Positions 1 to 10,358 of a stretch of DNA of 64,000 nucleotides are shown here, one piece after another. This DNA is from Klebsormidium nitens. Its lineage: Eukaryota; Streptophyta; Klebsormidiophyceae; Klebsormidiales; Klebsormidiaceae. The notes under the pieces were generated by a model. The model searched no databases. It was given only the letters and a program-made list of their open reading frames with translations, and was not told the DNA's origin. Position 1 is the first letter of the stretch; every line of letters begins with the position of its first letter. The translations under genes were made by a program, and so were the position numbers. Location of the stretch: contig DF237133.1 of the NCBI GenBank assembly GCA_000708835.1, positions 62,001-126,000 of the forward strand. Reading direction: 5' to 3'.

Positions 1-1050
1 GCAACCGCTTCCTCCAAGCAAACAGAAGCCTGCAGCCTCTTCCGCGCAGAATGTTGGGGAAGCTATTCCATCCTGCGCTGAAGCGGTAGAATGAAGGTAA
101 GGCTTTGCATAGAACAAGAGTCGTCCTCAAAACCAGGGAAGGGTTTAGGAGAGACTGTTTACCGTGCTGAGGGAAGAACCTGAAGTCACCTGACGTGTGA
201 CCTGAGCACTAACTTTCACAGGTCCCGTTTGTGCAGTCATTTGGCGACTTGGTCGAGGCGACTACCGAACGGGATAGAGTCAGCCGGGAGGTCGCCGAGA
301 TGGAGGCGAAGGTACAGCATTCCTTTCTTTCCAAGCACTCGGCTTTTTGCTTGCGCTTGGCGATTGTTCGAATATTACGGGGAGTGCTTTGCAGAGCTGC
401 TTCTAGTCTGGCGTTCCTTTCCTTCTAACCAAAAGGAAGGTCGGGTCCCATCGACCCTGTGAGCAGAGATGTTTGATACTCCATTTTGCACAAGTGAGCT
501 CGATGGATTGTTTTGACATAGCGAGTTGTATGTTGTGGTGCAGGCATCTCATAGTTTCCAACATCTTGTGGTTTCAGCAAAGATGCATTGCCATATTTGC
601 GCAACGGGTTTTGCCATTGCCGCTGCCTCCGACTGAATAAGCAGGTGCTCGAATATTGTTCATGGTGTAACAAATCGGGCGTGGGCGAGATAGCAGAGTC
701 GATGAGATTGTTGGCTTCCTCATCTCAGCGGAGGAAGCAAATCGACCTGATGACCAGAAAGCCTTTGGAGTGAGGTCATCCGCCCCGGCAAGGGAAGCAC
801 GCTGCCCGACCGTTGTGTATGTTGTGTACACAGCCGGAGACTGCGGATCCAATTGCCAAGAATATGCTGCCTGCCCAACACAAGCAGCTACTATCCTTCA
901 TCCATGCAGGTGCGGGCTTTGCAACGGAGAAAGCTGGACCCCGGAAAGGTCGACGAGGACCTTCGGGCGATCCTGAAGGAGAACCAAGGGTTAGAGGGCC
1001 GATTAAAAGGAGAAACGGTGGAACGCAGGGAGTCGAGCGGCCCTTTATGA
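1..1050 (+). CDS. 3' part of a coiled-coil protein gene, cut by window edge
   Basis: Only the last exons are visible. The clearest are 237-311 (after a TTTGTGCAG acceptor, before GTACAG; begins SFGDLVEATTERDRVSREVA, phase 0 at both ends), about 697-769 (encodes VDEIVGFLISAEEANRPDDQ, ends at donor GTGAGG) and 910-1050 (after CATCCATGCAG; begins VRALQRRKLDPGKVDEDLRA, ends at a TGA at 1048-1050). Bases 1 to about 88 may hold an earlier Pro/Ser-rich exon. The peptides are highly charged, Glu/Arg/Lys-rich and heptad-like, so a coiled coil is likely. The join between the 237 and 697 exons is out of phase, so an exon between them is missing from this model. No family is recognised. Confidence 0.45.
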
Positions 1051-2474
1051 CGGCCGTAGAGTGTATATTTTTGATCGGCGGGGGCGCCTTGCGGGCTGTC
1101 TTCTGCATTGGCTTGTGGTTACACCATCTATGTCAGAAAGTGACGTTCGGGATGACGATATGGTTTACTTCGAAACTGCGCGCAGAGCCGCATTCATGGT
1201 CGGTAGGTTGTGGATCGTCCGCGTTAGATGTTGGTCGTGGTTCTTGGGCCGTCTTCGAGTGGAAAATACGCGTTGATGAATTGGAAAAGGCTGCGGGCTC
1301 AGGCAGTGCCAGCAAGAAAACCATGAACACTAGAGCAGTCTACATTAGATTGCATTTGATAGCCACGTTCAAGCAATAATCTGCTCTCGTATTGTACAAT
1401 AACGAGAAAGCGCTTTGCTTTGGTTGAGGACAGGTAGACAGGATGCTCTTGACTAAGCACAGACTCAAGATCATCGGAATCATGCTTGGCCGGATACATT
1501 TGAACGTGCCGCAATTGCGTGCCTCGTCGTCCTCTAGAAATGCGCAACACTTTGTGGTCCTGTGGGTGTCCGATCTCTCCTGGCGCTCATACCACCCATC
1601 AATGGCATCGTTGTGCACGAGAAATGGTACGTCGCGATTTGACTACTGCAAGATTTAATATGTGGCGTTAATAGCGTGGGAATCCTGCAGGTCCTTAGCC
1701 TAGACCTGTCATGTGTTGTACACTCACGCGAGGCCTGGCATTGCGCTCCGCGCGGGCAGCATGAATGAGCTCGATCATGCCATATATATCGAGCAATTAG
1801 GATACGTACATGGTCCGTGGCCCCACTATATATACCGTCTAGTGCTGTCGTCCATGTGCACTTGACTACTTGGTAGATACGTTATAACGGGATGTTGCCG
1901 GACGATTGAGCTGGACCGCTGCCGCCGGTCCAACCATGGCGGCATGCATGAGTCTGGGTGGATTGCCAGGCCCAACAAAATGGCCAGTGCATGATCCGCT
2001 TGAAACCTCAACCAGTGACCTCATGATGCACCGCGCCAGCAGCCTTAGAATCCGACTTTTGCACCCCTTCTCTGCTTCCAGATCATGTTTACGCTTAACA
2101 CATGTTTCTGCGGAAATTTTGAGCAATTCGAATTAAGAGATAGATTGGCACATGCCCGTCGACCAGGGACCTACCGGATTCTCAGCCGCACTCCAACTCC
2201 AGCACTTTCTGTTCATCCATGTCTGAGTCGCTGTGCTCTGATCTCTACCATCAAACTGATTGATACTTTGGTTTCAATAAGTGGCACCACTCCCTCAGAG
2301 TGTGCATACCCTAGCCTTTACTAAAGTTGGTTCATCGTCTCGGGTTCCGAGGCTTCATAAGCTCGCTCGTCGTGGGCTCAACCCATTGCGGGCAGCACGA
2401 CCGTCTCATCTTTGAGCAAACACAGAAAGACCGACTCTCTCCCCCTTTCTAGTTGCGCGCCCCCTCGCGAGCAG
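1051..2474. other. Intergenic, no gene seen
   Basis: Short unrelated reading frames only, without splice-consistent extensions or recognisable motifs. It separates the convergent ends of the coiled-coil gene (+) and the GH79 gene (-), so it should hold both 3' UTRs. Short TA-rich stretches lie near 1780-1840. Confidence 0.5.
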
Positions 2475-5400
2475 CTACACGTGGCACGCCGTCACATTAA
2501 CCCCTCTCATCACCACAATAGCATACGACCAAGGCGCGAGCCGCAGCGCTTCCTGATGATCTCGAACGACACGTGGCAGCATCTCCGGGAGCGTCCCGTT
2601 ATCGAACGGTCTCAGCTCGACGCCGTTCAGAACCGAGGCCTTGCTGTGCAGTTTGCCGCCATCGCCGGGCGTGAAGTGGTACTCCTCCCGAGAGACGTCC
2701 CCGGGTGCTTCGACTAAAACGTCGGAAGCGTTACGCGCGTTACCAAGTGAATGCGACAGTTGGTAGGTGGTGTCGTTGCTGTAATTGATCAGAACCAGCG
2801 CGACGTCACCCTGCGAAAGAACCAAAGACCGTCTCGTTTCGGGACCTTGCATTGTGTTGCGCAGCAGACATATATGTCATGGAACATTGAAACGAGGACC
2901 ACAGTCAATCGCCTGCTCCTTTTAGTTGGCATCTACAAGAACTATTCCGGCATGAAAGAAACAATGATCTTGAGATGATTCGTAAACCTGGCACCTCTAA
3001 ACGCCGCCCCTCCTTCATGCAGGATAAATTCGAGCGTCTGGGCGCTTTCCTCTCGATCATACTGTTGGAAAGGATTCACCGGACGTAATCGATTCAGAAG
3101 TAGAACACGTAATTCGGTTCTGACCCCAAGATCGTGCAAGACACCGGCTAACGGACGCACACCTGTATGCGCACAAATCCTTCGAAGGTTCTCGCTCAAG
3201 TCCTACAAGTGATCAACAAAACCTACAAGTAATCAAGAAAACCAGCAAAGACGGCGCCGCACCCTGACGTCATTCTTGAGGCAGTGCGCGAACGCGCGCA
3301 TGTCACATGCGGAGACGTTCGCCGCGAGCACGCGCGGCCCCACAAGGCGCTTGAACAGGATCGCGGCCCACAAGTCGGGCGCGGGAGTGCGCGCGTCTTT
3401 ATGGAGAAGACCGTAGTTCCCGCCGATGAGCGTTTGGCGGCAGTACACGTCGTAACCGTATCGTGCGGTGGAGCCCAGCTCGTGCAGAAACCTGGGAAGA
3501 GTGACCGGGAAAAGGGTTCATTGACAGAACCCGTGAAAGGAGAACCTGGACTCCAGTTTCTGCTTCTGGACCCCACCCTTGATACTCAGTACGCGCGCAA
3601 CTCAGACGGGTGATTACTTTTCGTATCACCCGGTCGCTTTTCTTTTGGTTCCTCAGACCTTCATGCCAGGTTTCCGAAGGACTCGGTCGGTCGGTCCGCA
3701 GCGAACCATACGGCTTACGTTGCCAACTGTTATGACGAGTTACTGTAGGCAGATCTGGTCATACAACGGCTCGCGCACAGAGTACCAGCCGGTATGGGGG
3801 GGTCCAAAATGAAAACCGGAGTCCACGTCCTCCTTCCCCGGGTTCTGACAAGAGCAGATGGAAGAGAAGCCGCGGGAGGCAACCGGGAGCAGATTGAGAT
3901 CGGGAAAAAGCGGCTGTGCTCGTGGAAGATCTTGGGGGAGTGCCCGGAGAAAGGGCTTGGTTGGGAAAGAAGCCGGGAGAAGCAACCGAGAACCAGTCGG
4001 GTAATCAGAAGGTCTCAACAGCCAGGAGTCGGAGTCAGAAGTCAGTTTCAAAAGTCTCAAAAGCTTCAATTTGTGCCACCCCCTCACCAGAACCCGGACA
4101 TGAACGCGTCGCTCGCGCCGGGCCGGCCCGAGTTGAACGCGCCCCCCGCCTCGCCCATCCACAGCTGCGTCCCGGGCGGCGCCGCTTCCTTAACTGCGCG
4201 CGCGCGCACAAACATCTCGCGCAGGCTGTCGTGGTACGCGGGGTCCAGCATGCGCGCGTCCACGCGCGGTTCCACGCCTGCGCGTTCAGGGGTCCGAACG
4301 TACACGCTTTGAGATTCAGGTTTCGTGGTCCGCTTGATGTGATGCATGGTTTTAGTATGTTGGGATTTGTTACGTCGTGAGGTTCAGAACTCTGCCTGTT
4401 CCCGTGCAAACGTGACGTCATTGTTGTTTGACTTTTGTAGCTTCGTGCCCAATGGTTGCCGATTGCTGTGGGCTCTGAGGCATGAAGATCAGGTCTTCGA
4501 AAGTCTTTTGCTTGAGTTTCGGGGCTCGTTACATCTCTACGCGGAAAGAAATTCGTTCTGATCCCGTATTCCGTGCAGTCAGCTTAGAGATCTCCGTAGG
4601 CATCCTCAACGTTCAAGTAAAATCCATCCCCTCCCCTCAAACTCTCACCAACAACTCGGGGCCTACCTTTTTATTTCTTTAAGGAGAAACAGTAGAAAAG
4701 GCAATGCAAAGCAAAGAAATGCTGAAAGAGGGGGACGAGCACGGGCTTGCACCTGCGCCCATCGAATACAGGTGGTGCGATATGCCGTCGAGCACTCGCG
4801 TTTCGTTCTCTAGCGTTGCGCTGACCACCGTTCCGTTCGCCAGCGTTCTCGTAACCAGTCCTCCGCTTCCCAGCGTCCCGTTAGCCCTTGTTCCGTCGAC
4901 TGACGTTCCGCTGCCCGGCGTTCCGTTCGTCAGCGTTCCGTTCCGCAGGTCCCGCACGAACTCCCGGAACCACGCGCTGTCGACCTCAATATTGTCTGGC
5001 GCGACGATCAGCGGCTTGCGCACGCACAGCGGGCCAACGCGGCCTGCCACGATAGATTTAGGGTTCTAGGTGTTTGCCTCCCTTATTCGCGTTACATGTT
5101 CCAAAACGGTAAGACATTTTTGTTCGTGATCCTATTGGCCGAAACCCTTACCGAGTTGACCGGGTTGATCGAGATCGAAACTTGAGCGACTAACCCCCTG
5201 GTAACCCCTGCTCAATCCCTGCCTCGAAAACGAAACTTTCCAGGGGGACGACATTGTAGTTAGGAATCTGGTCTCTAGGATTACATTGCTTCTAGAATTT
5301 GAGGTCGTAAAGATCCGAGGCTTGCTTTGAAACCTTCAGGGTGCTGCGAGACCGGGCAATTAAGGTTGTAGACCTCAAGGCTTCACTTTCCAAGAAGGGC

Positions 5401-8400
5401 TGCGTTGGCGACACAAGTCAATTTCTACGTGCTCCAGAACCGCACAACCGCACCCACCGTAACTCCCAACCTTAACCCACGGGTCTCCTGGCTGGCTGCC
5501 TTCAACCTATTGCGAGTCACTTAGAAGAAATTCGACCAATTTGACCAAGCATCCGGCGCTTGGGGGGAAACGCCGATACGTTCCGGCCGATCAAGGTCGA
5601 GTGGGCGGAACGGAAACGCTCTTAAAATGGGACACCGAGACACAGGGAGATCGTCGCACCTGTATTGCTGAGACACGCTAGCTGGCTCGGAGAATCGGAC
5701 GCGTACAAATCGTCGACAAGAGTCCGAAGCGTCCGCAGGTCGTGGGCGTACTGAGCAGGAGACAGCTTTGCGGCGATGCCGTTGGGCCCGCCGATCTCGT
5801 TGCCTGAACATAGGTTATAAAACTCAGATATGCTATGAGAGCAGCCCAAGTGGAGGATAAGGGCAAGGTTCAACGGCACGGCTTCGGGCATATTTGTCGC
5901 AATGCTTTGAGATCGCCGATTTCGAGCCCGCGATGAGGACAATCAGGTCGGAAAAGTTCGTACCTGTTAAAAGCAGTGTCGGATCTCTGGGTTTATGAAA
6001 GGCTACAGGTCCGAGAGAGTTCGCGTCTGAGGAGTTAAAGATAAGGATTAAGGAATTTAGTTGTGATTGAAGAAGGACAACGCCGGTAAGGCAGCAGATG
6101 TTAAGCAGATGATTGCTGATAAGCCAGCTGGATACAAGCAGGAGCAAAAGTCATCCAGTATGACGGAGTCGTGTAGTAGCAAGGGTATAGAGGCCGCCAC
6201 ATTTGCCCTGTCGAGCGGAAATGTGCTAGGACAAAACTGTCAGAATACTTCTCGCACTGACTCTTTTTGAAGCATGGAGTCCGAATAAACAACAAAAAGA
6301 AGATCGATACTGTCAGAGCGCGGGTTCCATCGAAAGTAAATCTTAAGTCTGATTGACCTACCGAGTTCCACTCCCATGAGGTCGTACCCTTTTCGTATGC
6401 TGTACTCCAGAAACGCGCGCGCGTTGCTCGGGTCCCAGTCCCCCTCGTACGTGTACCACCCGGTCCGGTTGCGTCCGTAGAGGCCGTTCAGTCCGAAAAC
6501 TAGCTGGGCGCTGCAAACGGAAAACGGAAAGGAATATGAATTGCAAACGGAATCTGTTTAACGTACTTCAAGGAAGATGGGTTCGTGTGGAATGGGCTAA
6601 GGAAGAGCATACAAGTGGTGACTACGGTGAGTACAGACTTCTTCCTGTCACATGGTGATTTTAGGGTGTTCCGCAACATGCCTTTCAAACCGTTTACGAA
6701 CTCGGAGCTCGACGAACAGCTGAATACAATCATTGAATGAGAAGTTGATTGGAAAGATCTTGGCCGAACGAGTGTCCAGTTTCGGCAAGGAAAAGGGCGG
6801 GGGCGACGAAGCGAGAAAGCCCGAACAAAACTGAGTGACAAGAGCTGATTGGCGTCGGTATTGGTCAATATCGTTTTTCAGAAGCGACCAGTAGCTTCCG
6901 CGTTCAGACAGGACCGAAGCTTGGTAGTAGCGGAACAGCTCATGCTCCACGAACCCTCACCCGCTCAAGTTCGTAAAGGCAAGATGTTTATGCGGCCGCT
7001 CTTGTCATACGAGGTACAGTTTCTTGTCTAGGATTGTGTAGCACCATTCTGTCAATCTTGAACTTCCTACTCGATTGAGTCAAAACAAGCAGCTTTTGTT
7101 TAACTTGTTTGTAGCACCGTTTTACAATGCTTCAAGTTGCTACTCTAATGAATCAAAGCAAAGGACCCGATGCAAACACCGTTTCCGCCAGAGCGCAGAT
7201 TGGTCAAAAGCCTCACCCACTGGAGTTTGCCAGCGCATAAAGCTCGTCCCATCGATCCAGATTGAGACAGCCCCCCGAAAAGCGGAATATTTCGCTGGCG
7301 TTATGAACCATCGGACGGCACTTGACGTCAGCACTTGTGTTGTAAACAATATGGTCTTGCAGCGACCCCCCGATCCGGAATACTGGGTGGAGGGCCGTCA
7401 GGGCGTTTCGTAGGAGTGGGCTCGAGAGGTTCTGCGCGAATCAGAATGGAGATGAGGGGTTTTGATTCAGTTTCTGGGAGGGTTTGATATATTAATCGTT
7501 TTGGAGAGGGCTCTTCGAAAAATGAAGCGAAAAGCACTAAGTGATGTGATCGACCAGGACTGTTGTACTCGAATTACTCGACGGTCTTTTGGACCCTGCT
7601 GTGTCAAGAACCTTGCGAAAGTCTGTTAGTCGGAGGGAAAGTGCAAGGTCTTGGGATTTGAATTTTGGAGAAAGTCGAATCTTTTAATTCGGGTGCAAAA
7701 ATACCCATCTGATCGAGTTTCTCTCACATGTTGCAATTCCTGCTTTGACCTTCACTTGCGGCGGTTTGTCTGATAGCTCATCAAGATCCAATGGGCTGTC
7801 GCTTCAAAGCTGCTTACTTGCCCGGTTGGAAATTTGGTTGGAGTCTCGAAAGATGTAATCAAAAGCTATTGAAGTGACAAACTATAATCTGCCAAACTGC
7901 TTTTGAGGGCAGGGAAGGAGCTTACCTGGCTAAGTACGGACGTGTTTCCCCAAGAACAGACGCCGTAGTCACACTTTTCCTGCAGGGACAAAACCAGACC
8001 TTCACTAAGCGAATTCAGAGTGTCGATGCTGCAAAAGGATATCTCACTATGAACAAACCCAGTAACTTATGATAGGACGGGATGACGTCATGTGGTGTCT
8101 CTCTAACTGCAAGCGTACGGGCACTGCACTCCTCCTTAGAACAGTTTCTTTGCGCACCATTTCAATACGTTCCTGCATCTACATCAGTATATGCAGGACA
8201 CCACTCCCAGCAAAACAGACACGAGTGTCCAAGTACCACTTGTTTCTTGCACACAAACAATCTCGTAATCCACAGAGGCTCAAAGCGCTTCCTCTTTCCT
8301 GGCAACTACCCAGCATCTGGCGATTAAGGTTGCTGTGTCTCAGCTCCTCAGGGAGAAAGAAGGCATACGCTATCTTTAGTTGACTGCCCTTCAATCTGGG

Positions 8401-8925
8401 GAGTCACGACGAAGAGCCCCTTGATCACCAAGGTTGCTCATGAAAGGCAGTGGGTCAAGGTATTAAATAGTGTCCCTAACCCACCTGCGACCACCAGTCC
8501 ATCGTGACGCACACAAACTCATCAGCCGTCACGCTCACGGGCCGCTCCGTGTCGAGAACAAGATTCGCATTCACCACCTTACTCCCCACCGAAGTAGGAG
8601 CCATCAAGGTTACGTTGCTGGCGTGCGTTTCCAGCTTGCTTTTGGCGCCAGCTCTGTGATGAATTTCCTTATTAGATTTCTCGGGATTTAACGACCCAGA
8701 ACCCAGCGTGGGTTTCAGCTTGGACCCGCATTTGGAGCCCCACAGATACTTCTGCAGCGACCAGAGGGGAGAGGTGGCGCCTTGAACGCAGTCTTCAGGA
8801 GTGACGTCATGCAATGATTCGGAAGTGGTGGCCCGTGCTTGGTTGAAGGCAGCGACGTTTTGGAAGCTCAGCGTTGCAAGGATAGCAAGCAGCAGAAGCG
8901 CGGCTGTTGCTGGAGCAGGGCCCAT
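2475..8925 (-). CDS. Heparanase-like beta-glucuronidase, GH79, secreted
   Basis: Nine exons: 8485-8925, 7926-7979, 7217-7431, 6362-6510, 5660-5803, 4753-5043, 4088-4277, 3263-3491, 2475-2810; all phases agree, giving 682 aa. A signal peptide (MGPAPATAALLLLAILATLS) is followed by an unusual Ser/Lys-rich insert at about residues 35-115. GH79 motifs follow in order: FVCVTMDWW, KCDYGVCSWGN, GGSLQDHIVYN, LVFGLNGLYGRN, the acid/base NE (about E289), SHHLYSMG, the nucleophile WMGEAGGAFNSG (about E474), and YCRQTLIGGNYGLL. The C-terminal beta domain has VALVLINYSND and REEYHFTPGDG. Plant members act on glucuronosyl residues of cell-wall arabinogalactan-type glycans; secretion to the wall or vacuole is inferred. 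It is longer than the usual roughly 540 aa because of the N-terminal insert and a 50-residue repeat at about 370-419. The donor at 3263 could instead be six bases further into the exon. Confidence 0.9.
3523..3849. repeat. Imperfect inverted repeat in a GH79 intron
   Basis: Bases 3523-3597 read in reverse complement resemble 3771-3849: both contain a GAGTAYCA start, a GGGTCCA core, AACYGGAGTCCA, then CTCCTT and CGGGTTCTG. Arms of about 75 bp flank a loop of about 170 bp. The whole lies in the intron between exons 3263-3491 and 4088-4277. It could be a decayed short inverted-repeat element or a folded intron. Similarity was judged by eye. Confidence 0.6.
4790..4939 (-). repeat. 15-bp coding minisatellite in GH79 exon 6, ten units
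   Basis: Ten consecutive 15-bp units without a frame break, read on the minus strand as 5-residue units: GTLTN, GTPGS, GTSVD, GTRAN, GTLGS, GGLVT, RTLAN, GTVVS, ATLEN, ETRVL. Most units start GGAACG. Asn at unit position 5 followed by Gly-Thr of the next unit creates N-G-T, a N-x-T glycosylation sequon in form, and the unit preceding the array also ends in Asn. It lies between the conserved VRKPLIVAPDNIEVDSAWF strand and the SHHLYSMG motif. Confidence 0.9.
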
Positions 8926-10358
8926 TGCGGAAGAGGCCGCCAGAAGATGGTTCTTCAGCTCCTGCAGGATTGAATAACTTCAGGGAGCTGAGTGTTCGAT
9001 TTGTTCAGCTCGGAGAGGGTCTTCTGGCAAATGTGGCTGGAAGACTACACACCTTGGATTTACTGCAAGATAGCAGGGCCAGCTTTTGGAGCTAACTTCA
9101 GAAGTTTCAACAAAGCAGGGCGAGTTGCCTGTGTCAGAGTCTGGTAGACAACCATATTGTGAGCCTTCGATTTACGCAAAGCTGAATGGAAATCCTAGAC
9201 TCTAGAGCCTGAGCCTGAGGTCTAAGGCTAGAGTGGAAATGCAAGCCCCGCTCCCAGCTTTTTGCGCGCACCTGTATGTATTATTGGAAATTATTTTCGG
9301 CTCGAGGAAAGCGGCGGTCGTTTCACAAAGAACCGGCATCCAGTCGTAAAGAAGGATACCGGTAGCTATTTATCTCTCGCCGGTCAAAGAGAACCGGTCA
9401 GAAGCGGCGCCATGGCGAGATGCAAACAAACAAATTGCGCTACAATGTTTATACAGCGCGCAGGACGACCTGGAAGTTGCTGCAAGGATTTGATTGCACG
9501 AAGGCCCTTGCATGCTGGCATGGGCATGTACCGTAGCGCCAAGGGAATTCACCACCTTTTTGTGCGATTAATTAATTACGAAAGATTTTAGGTTTCACCA
9601 AGCGGAATGGATATTTTCCAACATTTCACACAAAAGGGCGAATTTGGTTTATTTGGCTGATTTTGCCCTACATTTCAGCAGTCTGACCTTACTTTTGCCA
9701 ATATTTATCATTTCGCCATTTCACCCTCCGATCCCAAATAGTTTCAAAATTTTCACCCTGACCCCAAAATAATTATTTTCAGGTGAATTCCCTTGGCGCT
9801 ACGGTACTCAAGTGCATCTAGGTATGCTGTGCTTTGACTCTGAGCTTGAAGACGGCCAACTTGTGGAGCAATGTGGACAGAACGCTGTCTTTGGCCCTCA
9901 ATTGGATCGCCAGGCCCTGATTAAAGGTATATAGTAGCTGTGCAGACCACAACTTCCATGGACGTTCTATCTACATGATAGGGTGATCCCTCTGGTACCT
10001 TTCTGCAAATCGAGGGAACAATTAACAGCTGGCAGCTGTACGTTTATCAGAATTGGCGCAAAATTCTCTTGTTTGCAGCTTCGGATTCCTTCTGTCGAGG
10101 CTGTGTGAAAGTCGATGTGCAGCTAGCAACTCCAATTTTTGCCACCAGCGCTATTGAGTGATTGGTGACACTTTACTGAATCGTCGTCATCTTAAACGGA
10201 ATTGCCAACCTTCCCAAGGCTGTCAGAGCTGCACGGGGCAATTTGACGCCCTGTAACCACTGTCTAAGCACTGATGAAGAAGTTGTAGCGATTCACAGGC
10301 AAGCTAGCTGCTGTAGAGCGTATGAGCTGTAGGTAGTCGTTGGCGGAGGTACCGCTCA
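8926..10358. other. Divergent intergenic region, no gene seen
   Basis: This is the shared upstream region of the GH79 gene (-) and the RBBP9-like gene (+). No coding frame shows splice-consistent or familiar sequence. A T-rich stretch at about 9590-9790 repeats words such as TTTCACC and CCAAAATA. The phrase AATTCCCTTGGCGCTACGGTAC near 9784-9806 is the reverse complement, apart from small changes, of GTACCGTAGCGCCAAGGGAATTCACC at 9527-9552, so 9527-9806 forms an inverted repeat of about 25 bp arms. Confidence 0.5.
9527..9808. repeat. Short inverted repeat flanking T-rich DNA (MITE-like)
   Basis: The left arm GTACCGTAGCGCCAAGGGAA at about 9527 continues into TTCACC. The right arm at about 9783 reads GGTGAATTCCCTTGGCGCTA and continues CGGTAC. 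Together they are a nearly perfect inverted repeat of about 26 bp bounding roughly 280 bp of T-rich, non-coding DNA. Size, termini and lack of coding capacity fit a non-autonomous MITE-like element. I could not identify a target-site duplication with confidence. Confidence 0.65.

Noticed and set aside
2942-3199. 85-codon minus-strand frame in a GH79 intron as an extra exon
   Set aside because: Joining exon 3263-3491 directly to 2475-2810 gives the expected AHCLKND then GDVALVLINYSND order with correct phase; an inserted exon would break the family pattern.
3740-4421. Arg/Pro-rich frames on both strands
   Set aside because: They overlap GH79 exon 4088-4277 in other frames and are GC-bias artefacts.
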